Below are positions 9,800 to 20,524 of a DNA stretch of 64,000 nucleotides, in pieces. This stretch comes from Lacinutrix neustonica (GTDB taxonomy: Bacteria; Bacteroidota; Bacteroidia; Flavobacteriales; Flavobacteriaceae): the NCBI RefSeq assembly GCF_026625145.1, contig NZ_CP113088.1:186001-250000 (forward strand), in the 5' to 3' direction. Under the pieces are notes generated by a model, which saw nothing but the letters and a program-made list of their open reading frames with translations, did no database searches and was not told the DNA's origin. Position 1 is the stretch's first letter; every line of letters starts with the position of its first letter. The position numbers and the translations under genes were made by a program.

Positions 9800-10294
9800 T
9801 TAATCTACAAAACGCCCTAATCCAAAACGGCGTATCATTTTCTTTTCGAACTCCGAGAAAAATTTACCTTGGCCTAAAATATAACCAAAGCTTACCAACA
9901 GGATTTGGTAGAAAATGAGTCCAATAATAATATATAATATCCAATAAACATATATATTTAAGTTTTCTTTAGTAATTCCAAGGAGTTGAATAACAGGCCT
10001 GCCAACAAAAAGCGAGGAAGATCCCGTAATCGCAAAAACAATAAAAATACGAATCATTTCCCAACGGTATTTAACCACCCATTTTTGTTCTAATTTTTTA
10101 AAAATAAGGAGGCAAAGTCTTACCAAGAAAAAGGTGATAAGTAGCGCGAATGCTATTTTAAAACCTACAAAATATTCTTCACGAAACAACCCTGTAATTT
10201 TATAGGATGAGTAAAAAAGCCCTAAAAAGCCTAAAAAAGGAAAGAGTAGTTGCCAATTTTCCTGAATTTCCCAACGCTGTTTAAATTGCTCCAT
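9800..10294 (-). CDS. DUF6787-like inner-membrane protein
   Basis: 164 residues from the ATG at 10294 (a TTG two codons earlier is possible). The body WEMIRIFIVFAITGSSS and the later KENLNIYVYW and GQGKFFSEFEKKMIRRFGL match a Bacteroidota membrane family that I recall as DUF6787. Four hydrophobic segments are seen (about 17-35, 43-62, 80-98 and 115-140). The usual protein lacks the first 60 residues, so an extra N-terminal membrane hairpin is present here. Function unknown. It directly abuts the small His-containing gene. Confidence 0.6.
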   Translation of the reverse strand: MEQFKQRWEIQENWQLLFPFLGFLGLFYSSYKITGLFREEYFVGFKIAFALLITFFLVRLCLLIFKKLEQKWVVKYRWEMIRIFIVFAITGSSSLFVGRPVIQLLGITKENLNIYVYWILYIIIGLIFYQILLVSFGYILGQGKFFSEFEKKMIRRFGLGRFVD

Positions 10295-10322
10295 AGTCAA
10301 ATTTTATGGGTGCAAATATAAA

Positions 10323-10763
10323 TTAATTTTGAGGAACTCTACCACCTAAAAGATTTTGATTATAGGTGTTCTGAAAGTAAATAAAATAATTAAAGAGCTT
10401 ATAATTTACATCATAGCCATAATCAATATCATCCTTGTAATTTATTTGAAGTTCATACAAATTACTATTAAACCGAGTCGGTTGTAAAACTGCGGAGTTC
10501 CAGGCTTGCACGTAACGACTATTCTTATCCTCTAAATAGGATTGTGTGTAAAATTCTTTTGGTTTTGCCATAGATGTTAACCAGGTATTAAAACCAGGTT
10601 CTATAATAATAATATCATACTCTAATTTATCACTAGAAATTTTCAAGGTATCTCCAACTTGCGCTTCAGGCTTCTCTATCGGGTTTTGTTCAGCGGTATC
10701 TTTTGCTGAGTGACATCCAAAAGCAATAGTTAATATACATGCGGCTAATATTAAATTTTTCAT
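10323..10763 (-). CDS. DUF6146-like lipoprotein
   Basis: 146 residues with a type II signal peptide (LILAACILTIAFGCHS, lipidation at Cys17). The mature part contains EYDIIIIEPGFNTWL and the C-terminal LFNYFIYFQNTYNQ segment, which resemble a conserved flavobacterial lipoprotein family (DUF6146, from memory). Function unknown. Short gap to the membrane protein downstream; probably one transcript. Confidence 0.7.
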   Translation of the reverse strand: MKNLILAACILTIAFGCHSAKDTAEQNPIEKPEAQVGDTLKISSDKLEYDIIIIEPGFNTWLTSMAKPKEFYTQSYLEDKNSRYVQAWNSAVLQPTRFNSNLYELQINYKDDIDYGYDVNYKLFNYFIYFQNTYNQNLLGGRVPQN

Positions 10764-10891
10764 AGTTAAATTTTTACTAAAGATACAAATAAAGTCGTTT
10801 CATTAAAAACGAAAAAAAGTTGTTTAAAAACGCTATTTTTTTTAAACAACCTTCAGTTGTTCTAGATTTAATTAATTTTATACTAAAGGCG

Positions 10892-11530
10892 TTATTTCCC
10901 ACCAAAGAGACCACCAAGTAAACCTCCAAGGCCACCTTTTTTCTTAGAGTTGCCTAATACCATTCCAGCCACATCATCCACAATACTTCCATCACCATCT
11001 GCATCTAGAATAGATTCTAAAAAGCTTTGTTCTTTTTGAGCAGACGAGCCGCCTAATAATCCACCAAGTATACTGCCTAGATCATTGGGAGAATTAACCT
11101 TTTGCTGTTTTGCCTGTCTTCCTAAAATACCCATTAACAAAGGGGCCGCAACCTTTAAAATATTGGCAACTGCTGTAGCATCTAATCCGGATTTTTCTCC
11201 TATTACTTTTTCTACACCACTTTTTTTTGATCCTAAAACATGATCTAAAATTTTATTACCATCTTGTTTTATGTTGTCATCAACCCCACCACTAAATAAA
11301 CCACCAAGGTTGTCTAAAATACGCCCATCGTGTTTGCTTTGTATCGCCCCCATTAAACCTTCTGCTCCTTGAGGTGTAGCGGCGTTACGTTTCATTGCAG
11401 TCATTAAAACAGGTAAAGCCATCGTTAAAACGCGACTGGTTTTAGTGGTATCGTTACCTGTTGAACTGGCAACACCGCTAATAATTGTACGTCCTAAATC
11501 ACTATCTAATACATCTAAAATTCCCGACAT
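10892..11530 (-). CDS. DUF937 domain protein
   Basis: From the ATG at 11530 (MSGILDVLDSD) rather than the longer in-frame start, because the first 14 codons of the longer reading look like leader and the family begins MxGILDxL. The 212 residues contain two DUF937 repeats: TTKTSRVLTMALPVLMTAMKRNA near the start and LKVAAPLLMGILGRQA in the middle. The C-terminus is Gly/Lys rich (GGLGGLLGGLFGG) with an Asp-rich DADGDGSIVDD motif that could bind Ca. Function unknown. Confidence 0.8.
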   Translation of the reverse strand: MSGILDVLDSDLGRTIISGVASSTGNDTTKTSRVLTMALPVLMTAMKRNAATPQGAEGLMGAIQSKHDGRILDNLGGLFSGGVDDNIKQDGNKILDHVLGSKKSGVEKVIGEKSGLDATAVANILKVAAPLLMGILGRQAKQQKVNSPNDLGSILGGLLGGSSAQKEQSFLESILDADGDGSIVDDVAGMVLGNSKKKGGLGGLLGGLFGGK

Positions 11531-11572
11531 TTTTATTTTATTTAAGTTTAATAATTGGTTAAAAAGGTACAT

Positions 11573-11606
11573 AAAAAAAGCCTTAATTCAGTTATTAAGG
11601 CTTTTT
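11573..11606. terminator. terminator between serA and the DUF937 gene
   Basis: AAAAAAGCCTTAAT and ATTAAGGCTTTTTT pair perfectly around a short loop, ending in a T run. It lies in the 5' leader of the DUF937 gene, so that gene may have its own promoter. Confidence 0.75.
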
Positions 11607-11654
11607 TATAAAATAAATGGTTTATCTTATTTACCAAATACAGCAATTAATGTT

Positions 11655-12605
11655 TTAAAGTAGAATCTCTTTAATCTGTGTGGCCAATTCAGTGCCTATT
11701 CTATCCTGTGCTTCATTAGTAGCTGCACCAATATGTGGTGTCAACGAAATCCTACCATTCATTAATAATTGGACAGCAGGCGTGGGTTCATTTTGAAACG
11801 TATCTAAGCCAGCAAAAGCTAATTTACCACTTTCTAAAGCGTTTACTAGTTCCACTTCATTTACTACACCACCGCGAGCAGCGTTTATGATTACAGACCC
11901 ATTTTTCATTAAATCAAATTCTGTTTTACCAATGGTATAGTCTTTTTGAGCAGGGACGTGTAGTGTTACAAAATCAGATTGCTTTAAAACCTCCTCCATA
12001 GGTTGCGTTTTAATATTGAAGCTCACAGATTGCCCATCAAAAAAATCAACAGTAACTTCAGCGCCATCAATATATTTATCGGTAGCAATAACTTTCATTC
12101 CCACACCTAAACCAATTTTGGCAACTTCTTGTCCAATACGACCAAAACCAACAATGCCAAGCGTTTTACCTCTTAGCTCTATGCCTTTTGCATAGTTTTT
12201 CTTTAATGTTTTAAATTGTGTATCACCGTCTAATGGCATATTTCTATTAGAGTCGTGTAAAAAACGAACCCCGCCATAAAGGTGCGCGAATACTAACTCG
12301 GCCACAGATTGTGACGAAGCAGCAGGCGTATTGATGACCTTTAATCCTTTATCCCGAGCATAATCGACATCGATGTTATCCATGCCTACGCCACCACGAC
12401 CTATAATCTTTAAACTAGGACAAGCATCAATTAAATTCTTTCGAACGGTGGTTGCACTTCTTACTAAAAGTACGGTGATGTCATTCTCGTTAATGTAATT
12501 AATTAATTGCTCTTGTGCTACTGTTGTAGTAATCACTTCAAATCCTGCGGCTTCTAACGCGTTAATTCCGCTTTGAGAAACACCATCGTTTGCTAATACT
12601 TTCAT
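11655..12605 (-). CDS. serA: D-3-phosphoglycerate dehydrogenase
   Basis: 316 residues; the short form without ACT domain. First step of serine synthesis: 3-phosphoglycerate to 3-phosphohydroxypyruvate with NAD. Motifs: RSATTVRKNLID near residue 50, GRGGVGMDNID, the NAD-binding GIVGFGRIGQE (GxGxxG), INAARGGVVNE with the active Arg, and the catalytic His in LTPHIGAATNEAQ. It lies 100 bp downstream of serC on the same strand, so the two form a serine unit. Confidence 0.92.
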   Translation of the reverse strand: MKVLANDGVSQSGINALEAAGFEVITTTVAQEQLINYINENDITVLLVRSATTVRKNLIDACPSLKIIGRGGVGMDNIDVDYARDKGLKVINTPAASSQSVAELVFAHLYGGVRFLHDSNRNMPLDGDTQFKTLKKNYAKGIELRGKTLGIVGFGRIGQEVAKIGLGVGMKVIATDKYIDGAEVTVDFFDGQSVSFNIKTQPMEEVLKQSDFVTLHVPAQKDYTIGKTEFDLMKNGSVIINAARGGVVNEVELVNALESGKLAFAGLDTFQNEPTPAVQLLMNGRISLTPHIGAATNEAQDRIGTELATQIKEILL

Positions 12606-12705
12606 TGAAAACGTTTATTTTATATTCCCAAAAGGAGGGAATGTATTAATTTTTAATTCTTAAGTTGAAGTGGTTTTAACTAGTACGACTTCAAATGGAA
12701 TATAG

Positions 12706-13767
12706 TTAGGCTTTAGCTTCCAATTCGCTCATGACTTCGACCAGCGCCTTAACACTATCAATTGACAAGGCATTATACATGGATGCTCTATAGCCTCCAA
12801 CACTTCTATGTCCATTAATACCGTTAATTCCAGCTTCTTTAACCATGGTTTCGAAGGTTTCTTTCAAGTTTTCACTTTCTAAAGTAAAAGTAGCATTCAT
12901 GTTCGAACGGTCTTCTTTTGCTGTAAATCCTTTAAATAATGGATTTAAATCAATTTCTGAATACATGATTCGGGCTTTCATTTCATTCACTTCTTCAATC
13001 GCTTTAATACCGCCAAGATTTTTTAGCCATTCCAATGTTAACATCGACGTGTATACGGCAAAAACGGGAGGGGTATTGAACATACTATTTTTAGAAATGT
13101 GTACCTTGTAATCCATCATTGAGGGGATTTTACGGGACACTTTTCCCAAAACCTCTTCTTTAACAACCACTAAAGTCGTTCCTGCTGGACCCATGTTTTT
13201 TTGAGCCCCTGCATAGATTAAGTCGAATTGTGAAAAATCAAGTGTTCGAGAAAAAATATCACTACTCATATCACACACCAAAGGAATGTCTACTTTTGGA
13301 AAACTTTTCATTTGTGTTCCAAAAATAGTATTATTTGAAGTGACGTGCAGATAATCATAATCTGAAGGCACATCGTAACCCTTTGGAATATAGTTATAGT
13401 TTGAGGCTTTAGATGAGCCTACTTCATACACATCATCATAAATTTGAGCTTCTTTCATCGCCTTATCCGCCCAGGTTCCTGTATTTAAGTAACCGGCTCT
13501 TTTCTCTAATAAGTTAAGCGCAACCATTAAAAATTGTGTGCTAGCACCACCCTGTAAAAATAATGCTTTATAGCCTTTACCTTCAAGACCAAGAAGCTCT
13601 AGAGCTAACGCCCTTGCTTTTTCCATGACATCAACAAAAGCTTTACTTCTGTGCGAAATTTCGATTAAGGATAATCCGTTATCAAAATCTAATAAGGCTT
13701 CTGAGGCTTTTAAAATTACTTCTTTTGGCAAAACGCAAGGTCCTGCGCTAAAGTTATGTATCATCAT
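12706..13767 (-). CDS. serC: phosphoserine aminotransferase
   Basis: 353 residues, full family length. Converts phosphohydroxypyruvate and glutamate to phosphoserine (PLP enzyme). HNFSAGPCVLP at the start, the substrate-binding ISHRSKAF segment, and the PLP-binding lysine in AGAQKNMGPAGTT at about residue 190 are all present, as is the C-terminal NGHRSVGGYRASMYN. Divergent promoter region from the acyl-CoA reductase is not present; all run leftward. Confidence 0.94.
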   Translation of the reverse strand: MMIHNFSAGPCVLPKEVILKASEALLDFDNGLSLIEISHRSKAFVDVMEKARALALELLGLEGKGYKALFLQGGASTQFLMVALNLLEKRAGYLNTGTWADKAMKEAQIYDDVYEVGSSKASNYNYIPKGYDVPSDYDYLHVTSNNTIFGTQMKSFPKVDIPLVCDMSSDIFSRTLDFSQFDLIYAGAQKNMGPAGTTLVVVKEEVLGKVSRKIPSMMDYKVHISKNSMFNTPPVFAVYTSMLTLEWLKNLGGIKAIEEVNEMKARIMYSEIDLNPLFKGFTAKEDRSNMNATFTLESENLKETFETMVKEAGINGINGHRSVGGYRASMYNALSIDSVKALVEVMSELEAKA

Positions 13768-13847
13768 AATTAATTCGTGTTGTTTTTAGCGTTACAAAGG
13801 TGCTAAATAATCTATGAAATTTTGTTATGAAAATGATAAATTATGCC

Positions 13848-14906
13848 CTATAATTTTAACAAAAACGCAATGGTGTCTACAGCATCTGCATAATCCCAAA
13901 GGGCTGGTTTTTGTGTGTTTCCAAACTTTATCTCTTCCTTAGAAAAACCCTCTGCGACGATGCATTGAATGTTGTCTGACTCGTTTTTTAATCTTACGTG
14001 AAGGGTTTCCTCACTGTCATAATACTCATAAAACACCGTTGCAATGGGAGAAGCAAAGCTTTCATCTTCTTTAATCATGAGGAATCCGTTTTCTAACATC
14101 TCAAATTCGCTCATTAAATAAACGGCTTTATTATAATCATAATTATTAGCATACTTGGCCTCATTGATGATGGGATGCCATTTGTATATGGCTTCAAAAA
14201 AAGCATCAAAAGAATAGTCCTTAGGAAGAAATAATTTTGATACGTTTCTACAGCCTAAGCCATAATATCTAAAGATATCATCAGAGAGGTTTTCAAGTTG
14301 CTCCTTAGTTTCTTTACCATTTAAAATAGCTACAGAGTTTCTGTTTTTCCTTATAATGGAAGGCTTATCTTTGAAATAGAATTCAAAATAACGTGCCGTG
14401 TTATTACTTCCGGTAGCAATCACAGCATCGAAATCACTAAGTTTTCCTTCTGTAAATGTTATCCTACCCTTGAATTCAGGTTCAATTTGTTCTAGATATT
14501 TTGCTAAAAAGGGTAATAAATGTTTATCGTTTGACGATTGCTTAACCACGACATGATGTCCTGAAATTAGTACCGCTAAGAAGTCATGAAATCCAACTAA
14601 CGGGATATTTCCGGCCATGATGATGGCTACTTTTTGTGGTTTGACCTTACTAAAATTATAATGAGAAGTCCATTGATTTAATGCGCTTTCTGTAAGTTCA
14701 TTCGCCCACCCGTTTAAAGCAAAAACGATATTTTTTTTAGTAAACCAGCCGTTGTGTTCTTGAGCTAATTTTATTTGGTGTTTAAAGCCCTCAAAAAACA
14801 AATCGTTATGTAAAATATGTTCTTCCTTTCGAAAGGCTTCACCAGTGAATTGTTTAATAAAAGCACCTAATTTTGAGAAAGCGTTAATTCTTTGTTGTAA
14901 TTCCAT
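13848..14906 (-). CDS. LuxC-like acyl-CoA reductase (DUF1487/acyl-protein reductase family)
   Basis: 352 residues. Contains the AIIMAGNIPLVGFHDF and HVVVKQSSND segments of the NAD(P)-binding domain, VIATGSNNTARYFE, and the probable active cysteine in GLGCRNVSKLF at about residue 220. This gene commonly sits between a ferredoxin and serC in flavobacteria, as here. The natural substrate is not evident; the LuxC family reduces fatty acyl groups to aldehydes. Confidence 0.8.
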   Translation of the reverse strand: MELQQRINAFSKLGAFIKQFTGEAFRKEEHILHNDLFFEGFKHQIKLAQEHNGWFTKKNIVFALNGWANELTESALNQWTSHYNFSKVKPQKVAIIMAGNIPLVGFHDFLAVLISGHHVVVKQSSNDKHLLPFLAKYLEQIEPEFKGRITFTEGKLSDFDAVIATGSNNTARYFEFYFKDKPSIIRKNRNSVAILNGKETKEQLENLSDDIFRYYGLGCRNVSKLFLPKDYSFDAFFEAIYKWHPIINEAKYANNYDYNKAVYLMSEFEMLENGFLMIKEDESFASPIATVFYEYYDSEETLHVRLKNESDNIQCIVAEGFSKEEIKFGNTQKPALWDYADAVDTIAFLLKL

Positions 14907-14973
14907 CAGCTATTTGCGTAAGACTTGTTTTGTCATTATTTTTGCAATGCAAATTTAGATAAAAATAAGCTAT

Positions 14974-15328
14974 ATGGCGATTATTATAACAGACGAATGT
15001 ATAAACTGTGGTGCTTGTGAGCCGTAATGCCCAAACACTGCGATTTATGAAGGTGCTGATGACTGGAGATATAAAGACGGAACAAGTTTAGAAGGAAGTA
15101 TAGTTTTGCCTAATGGTAAAGCAGTGGATGCAGAGGAAGCTCAAGAACCTCTAAGCGATGAAATATATTACATCGTACCCGATAAATGTACGGAATGTGT
15201 TGGATTTCATGATGAGCCGCAGTGTGCAGCAGTATGTCCTGTGGACTGTTGTGTACCAGACGATGCGCATGTAGAGACCGAAGACGTTTTATTAGGAAAG
15301 CAAAAATTTATGCATCCGAGAAGATTAA
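14974..15328 (+). CDS. 4Fe-4S dicluster ferredoxin, one false stop and one frameshift
   Basis: Starts MAIIITDECINCGAC and carries two cysteine sets: CINCGACEPxCP (residues 9-20) and CTECVGFHDEPQCAAVCPVD, the long-spaced set typical of this ferredoxin. TAA at 15025-15027 lies in CCGTAA, where Pro-Glu (CCA GAA) is expected. A second lesion at 15316-15321 (CCGAGA) hides the normal end HPED followed by TAA at 15326-15328. Corrected length is 117 residues, the usual size. Soluble electron carrier. Divergent from the acyl-CoA reductase. Confidence 0.85.
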
Positions 15329-15351
15329 TTAATACGGTATTATCCACTAAT

Positions 15352-15383
15352 AAAAAAATCCTACATTATGTTAGGATTTTTTT
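15352..15383. terminator. bidirectional terminator between ferredoxin and methyltransferase
   Basis: AAAAAAATCCTA pairs with TAGGATTTTTTT around an eight-base loop. It serves the rightward ferredoxin and overlaps the stop of the leftward methyltransferase. Confidence 0.85.
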
Positions 15384-16125
15384 ATGCCATTTTTCCCGCA
15401 ACCACGACATACGTGTCAAACATATACGACGGTTTGTCTATACATTCCATGAGTTCAAAATTATTGAGATATAGAAATAATTCCCATTCGTTTTTAGTGA
15501 AAGCTCGTACTTCAGAATCATCTTGTGTAATTAGTTTCCTACTGTCGGCATTTATTTCGTAGTATTTTGCATTCCAATAGAACATGAAATTATTTGAAGT
15601 CGTTGGTGTTAAAAGACTTTCTCGGTAATACGTCTTTTGTTTAAAAGTGGCATGGTGCACCATTTTAACCCCACCTTTAATAGATTTAATAAACCGGTTT
15701 GCATCAATAAAATCGAAACACAAAATCCCTTGATTTTCTAAATTGTTATAAATAGCCTGCAACGCGTTATGAACATCTTCGTTTGAAAGTAAGTAGCTTG
15801 AAGTTCTACCCGTAATAATAACACTTTGTGTGGTTTGATTTAATTTGAAATGACGCATGTCACCTTGTACAAATCGATTGCAAGCGAGTTTTTTTTTAGC
15901 GAGAGCAACCATGTCCTCGCTGTAATCTAAGCCATTATAATTATAATTATTGACTATAAAATGTTTTGCCAAGTTTCCAGTTCCTGAACCCACTTCTAAC
16001 ACCTGGTTTTTTTTGTACTTATTTAGTAGCGTACTATAAAACAGGTATTCTTCTTCATAGTTTATGAAGGTTTGATACATGGCATCGTAGAGGTGCTCCA
16101 ATCCGTTTGTGTAGAGACTTTGCAT
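15382..16125 (-). CDS. class I SAM-dependent methyltransferase
   Basis: 247 residues. Motif I VLEVGSGTGNLA (about residue 43), the acidic loop YNGLDYSEDMVA, FVQGDMRHF and the LENQGILCFDFIDANRF strand define a Rossmann methyltransferase. No substrate-specific signature is recognised. It stands alone between two terminators, so it is monocistronic. Confidence 0.82.
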   Translation of the reverse strand: MQSLYTNGLEHLYDAMYQTFINYEEEYLFYSTLLNKYKKNQVLEVGSGTGNLAKHFIVNNYNYNGLDYSEDMVALAKKKLACNRFVQGDMRHFKLNQTTQSVIITGRTSSYLLSNEDVHNALQAIYNNLENQGILCFDFIDANRFIKSIKGGVKMVHHATFKQKTYYRESLLTPTTSNNFMFYWNAKYYEINADSRKLITQDDSEVRAFTKNEWELFLYLNNFELMECIDKPSYMFDTYVVVAGKMA

Positions 16126-16136
16126 ATTTTAAAGAT

Positions 16137-16170
16137 AAAAAAAATGCTACTCAAATTGGAATAGCATTTT
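16137..16170. terminator. terminator between TonB receptor and methyltransferase
   Basis: AAAATGCTA and TAGCATTTT form a stem around an internal loop, just after the end of the receptor gene at 16196. Confidence 0.65.
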
Positions 16171-16195
16171 AAATAATTAAAAAAGACTTGAAATT

Positions 16196-19100
16196 TTAGA
16201 ATTTATAGTTTAACGATAAGTTAAACATGGTTCCTAATTGACTAAAGTGATACCCATCGTACGTCATTTGAGAATAACGTTGGTTAAATGTAATCAAGTT
16301 AGATTGATTTTTAGTTTGCGCTGGATCCGCTAAAATCGCTTCGCCTGCTGCATTCTCTGCTTTAAACTCCCATTCCGGTAAAACGTTTAATAAATTATTG
16401 ACGTTTAATGCGATGGTTAGTTTTTCGGTAGCATTATAGTTAATACCTAAATCTGTAACAATCTTAGGAATAAATTCTGTTCTTAAATCGTTACTCATAC
16501 CTTGTTGTTTAAAGGTTGTTTTCCCGAAGTACGTGTTGTTTAAAGAGAAACCAAATTTATTGATGTCATAGTTAGCACCAAGAATCCACTTCGTTTCGGC
16601 CTAGAGGTAAAGAATAGCGCTTCTTGAGTATCATTAACAACAGATTGACCTGAGTTAGCGACTAAAGGAATATCTTTTACAGCACCCTCTCTTTCATTTT
16701 GAATGGTATAGTTTCCGAGATAAATTAAGATCTAATTCCCCTCCGCCCAATATAATATTTCTCTTACTTAAAACCACATCAATACCGAAGTTCTCGTATC
16801 TATGGCATTAGAAAAGAAACTAATATCACTTAAGTTGTTTTCTGCTAATAGTATATCTAATGGGTTTGTAGGATCTCCACTTGGTCCTATTTCTGCACCT
16901 AGCACAATTCTATCTTTAACTGCAATATTATAGTAATCTATAGTGAAGCTTAGGTTGTTATCAAATTTACCACCGAAGCCTACTGTAAAGTTGTTAGAGG
17001 TTTCAGCATCCAATTCAGGAATTCCTAAAAGTTTCGCTTGAGTAGAGACATTATTTATAAGACCACCCACCTGAATACGAGAACCTGCAATAAAGCTATA
17101 CTGCGCTTTTTGTGTGTAAATTTGATGTAATGTAGGTGCTCTAAATCCTGATGAAACAGAAGCTCTTGCAGTCAATTCATCATTAATTTTTAAGCGAGAA
17201 CTTAATTTATAAACAAAGGTGTTGCCAAAATCTGAGTAATTTTCAGTTCTAATCGTTCCACTTACTAAGAAAGCATCACTCACATCAAAATCTAAAGAGA
17301 AATAACCTCCAAAGTTGTAACGGTTAAATTTGCCGAGTTTTCCGGACTATTTCCAGCAAAAGAATCGGCGCCACCACCGTCATAAGAAGCTAAACCACCT
17401 TCAATCACTTCAAAGGTTTCATTTCTAAACTCTGCACCAAAACCAATACTCACTTTATCAGATAACAACCTTGAAATGTCAATATTCCCTACGTTATGGG
17501 TAAACTTAGTTCCTCCTGGATCGAAGGATTGCGGGCTGTTTTCGCGATACAATTCTGAAGGTTCAAACTCTTCTCCTGGATCAGGCATTCCATTTCCATT
17601 TGCATCATTAAAACTTGGAACAAAAACGGCATTTCGGTTGTGGGACTGGTTAACCTTATACGTTTGTGTATTTCCACCTGTGGTATAACTCAAATCCACG
17701 TTCCAGTCATTGATCTTTGTTTTTATTCCTGCAGTACCATTATAATCGTTTAATAAGCCTTCAAAGGTAGGAACGTATCCTTCGTATATACCATTAGGAC
17801 CGTCAGGAAAGAAGTCATTTAAGTATGGGAAATAGTCAACTCCTTCAACATCATCTCGGATTAAAAGCTCGAGAACGTCTCCAATATGGGGTTCTATAGT
17901 TAGCAAAACTATTAACTTTTTTATAGACATAAGCCGTATTAAAATAAAGTTCGGTGTTATCACTTAAATCGAAACCACCGTTGATTAAGAATTTAGATGA
18001 CGCCGTTTCCGGAGATCCATTAATGTTGTTGGCATCCGGATTACGAGTTAAGAAGTCGTTAACTGATGCCATTCCTACATTGTTTCCAGTAATAATATTC
18101 GCTGCATCTGGTTTTGGGTTACCAAACTCGTCATTTGGATCCACATAAACAAAATCACCAAATTCGCCTTCAGCATCTACTGTTCCAGGTCTGTTAGCCA
18201 AATTTGTTTTAGACAAATCAATCGTATAATTTATAAAGCCCTTATTGTCTCCAATTTCCGACCCATTATTAACACTAATGCCAATCATTTCTCCATCGCC
18301 TTCACTCGTCATTCCTGATCTTAAAGTAGCCGAACCTTGATTCACGTTATCCTTTAAAATAATGTTCATAACCCCAGCAATAGCATCCGATCCGTATTGT
18401 GCAGAGGCACCGTCACGAAGTATTTCTACACGCTCAATGGCATCTGTTGGTATGGCCGAGATATCGGCTCCCGTTTCACCACGACCGGGAGAAGTTTGTG
18501 TATATAATAAGGCACTTAAATTTTTACGCTTACCGTTAATAAGAATTAAGGTTCTAGAAGGTCCCATGTTTCTAATTTCATAGGGATCTAAAAGCGATGT
18601 CGCATCATTCACTGGTGTTTGTACGGTGTTAAATGAAGGAATTCTATATTGTAAAGCCTTATCAAAAGTTGCCTGTCCTGTTGATATTAAATCTTCAGAA
18701 GCAACTACATCTACCGGAAGGGGTGTATCTACACTACTTCTAGGAGCTGTACGTGATCCTACCAGAATGATCTCTTGTAAGGCTTCACCATCAGATAAGG
18801 TCACATTAATAATAGCCTGACCATTAACGGCTACTTCTTTTTTAGAATAGCCTACAGAACTAAACACTAGAGTGCTAGAACTACTAACTGTTAACGAATA
18901 GTTACCATCAAAATCTGAAGCGGTTCCATTAGAGGTGCCTTTTTCAACGATATTTACGCCAGCGAGACCATTGCCATCGGTATCTGTTATTTTACCGAGA
19001 CACCGTTTCTTGAAGGTTGTCTAGGATGTTATCTACTGTAATGTTTGAAGTGTCTAGGTTATTAATGAGACCTTTTACTTCCGGAGTATCGCTTTTTTTA

Positions 19101-19411
19101 TTATAAATCACATAATACTTGTTTCCTAAATATTCGAAATCCAATCTGGTTTTATGTTCTAGTTTTCGAATAATTCTTTCCAATTTGTTGTAATCATATT
19201 TTTTAGGATCAAGAATAGTTCCAGAGACTAACTCCGGATTATAAGTAAAAAACACATTGTATTCTTCACTTAATCTGTCTAAAAATTCAGCGAGAGGGAT
19301 CGATTTATCCTCTGTAGTTACTACTGTGTTTTTAGTATTTGCATACGTATTTGTAACTCCTATTAATAGGAATAACACTAAAAACAGTTTAGGGATTTGT
19401 TTTACTTTCAT
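16196..19411 (-). CDS. STN-domain TonB-dependent receptor, multiple apparent frameshifts
   Basis: Fragments join into one receptor of about 1070 residues. Order: signal peptide (LFLVLFLLIGVTNTYA), STN signalling domain (residues 30-115, FLDRLSEEYNVFFTYNPELV), carboxypeptidase-like domain, plug (LISTGQATFDKALQYRIPS.. GPSRTLILINGKR..DGASAQYGSDAIAGVMNI), and a large barrel ending SLNYKF. Lesions at 18995-19000, 17854-17859, 17333-17337, 16785-16790, 16715-16722 and 16594-16601 all fit CCAGA or TCTGG. The STN domain together with the FecR and sigma genes upstream indicates transenvelope signalling (FecIRA type). No SusD partner follows, so the substrate is unknown. Confidence 0.88.
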
Positions 19412-19434
19412 AATGGATTAATTTTAAATTACTG

Positions 19435-20448
19435 TTAGTTGATTTCTAATTTATATATATAGAGTTTATCTTCCTTGGTTAAAATTTTAACTTCAGTCGA
19501 TTTTTGAATAGCCAATAAGCAGATGTCCAAGTTTTCATTGGGGATGCCTCCTGATACCAATTTCGTTTTCAATGATTTGTCTACAAATTCATAAGACATA
19601 CCATAGGTGTTTTCTATGTGTTGCATGACGTCATCTAGGGTAATGTTATTGAAGATATAAGTACCTTCTTTCCATGACGCGTAGGATGTTTTCTTTGTTA
19701 TTTTTTTATGTGATACTTTCTGTTCTTCCTTAGAATAAGAAGCAATTTCACCTGGATTCATTATTTTAGAATCCCCATTTTTAAGCAGTAAGTGAATGGA
19801 GCCTTCATCTAACAGCACACTCGTTTTGTCTTGTCTTGTATTTACATTAAACTGTGTACCAAACACTTCAACCGTTAGATCCTGTGTATTTACCCAAAAC
19901 TTTGCTTGCGTTGATGGCATAGGTTTTACTTTAAAATAGGCCTCTCCTTCTAAAAATACTGTTCTCGGTTGATCTTTGTTATATTTAATGGAAGAGTTAC
20001 CATTTAATACTACAGAGGTGCCATCGGGAAGTTTAAGGTCAATGATTTCGCCAAAAGAGGTTTGATGTGTTATTGTTTTGGAATTGTAGATCGTAGCGAT
20101 GCTAAAAATGGAAATGAATAAAGTAATAAGGGCGACAGCAGCGTATTTAATATGTGCACTTAATTTATATTGTTTCGAATGACTATTGCTCTGTTTTTGT
20201 CCTGTATTAATACGGTTTAATACAGTTGTCAATTCCATATTAATTTTGGTCTTGTCTAGCTTTTTTTCATTAAATACGACACCTAATAGCATGGCTTTTG
20301 CCGTATAGACTGCATCAATATGCTCTGGATGTTTATTTATCCAAGCACTCCAAAAAGCGATGTCATTAGTATTGGTTTCTTTAGCCCAATTAATAAATGA
20401 ATCATCATTTAATAGTTTCTCAATAAAAGTCTTATTTGTTTTACTCAT
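19435..20448 (-). CDS. FecR-like anti-sigma factor
   Basis: 337 residues. A cytosolic N-terminal part (about 1-85), one membrane segment (AAVALITLFISIFSIATIY, about 100-118), a periplasmic FecR domain (TSFGEIIDLKLPDGTSVVLNG.. EGEAYFKVKP..TEVFGTQFNVN) and a C-terminal DUF4974-like domain (SYASWKEGTYIFNNITLDDV). It would hold the adjacent sigma factor inactive and respond to the STN domain of the receptor. It sits 23 bp upstream of the receptor on the same strand. Confidence 0.92.
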   Translation of the reverse strand: MSKTNKTFIEKLLNDDSFINWAKETNTNDIAFWSAWINKHPEHIDAVYTAKAMLLGVVFNEKKLDKTKINMELTTVLNRINTGQKQSNSHSKQYKLSAHIKYAAVALITLFISIFSIATIYNSKTITHQTSFGEIIDLKLPDGTSVVLNGNSSIKYNKDQPRTVFLEGEAYFKVKPMPSTQAKFWVNTQDLTVEVFGTQFNVNTRQDKTSVLLDEGSIHLLLKNGDSKIMNPGEIASYSKEEQKVSHKKITKKTSYASWKEGTYIFNNITLDDVMQHIENTYGMSYEFVDKSLKTKLVSGGIPNENLDICLLAIQKSTEVKILTKEDKLYIYKLEIN

Positions 20449-20524
20449 TAAAATAGTTTTGGTATGTCCTGTTACCCCTCTACTAATAAAGAGACAGTAA
20501 CTCTAATTTTATACCCTGCTATTT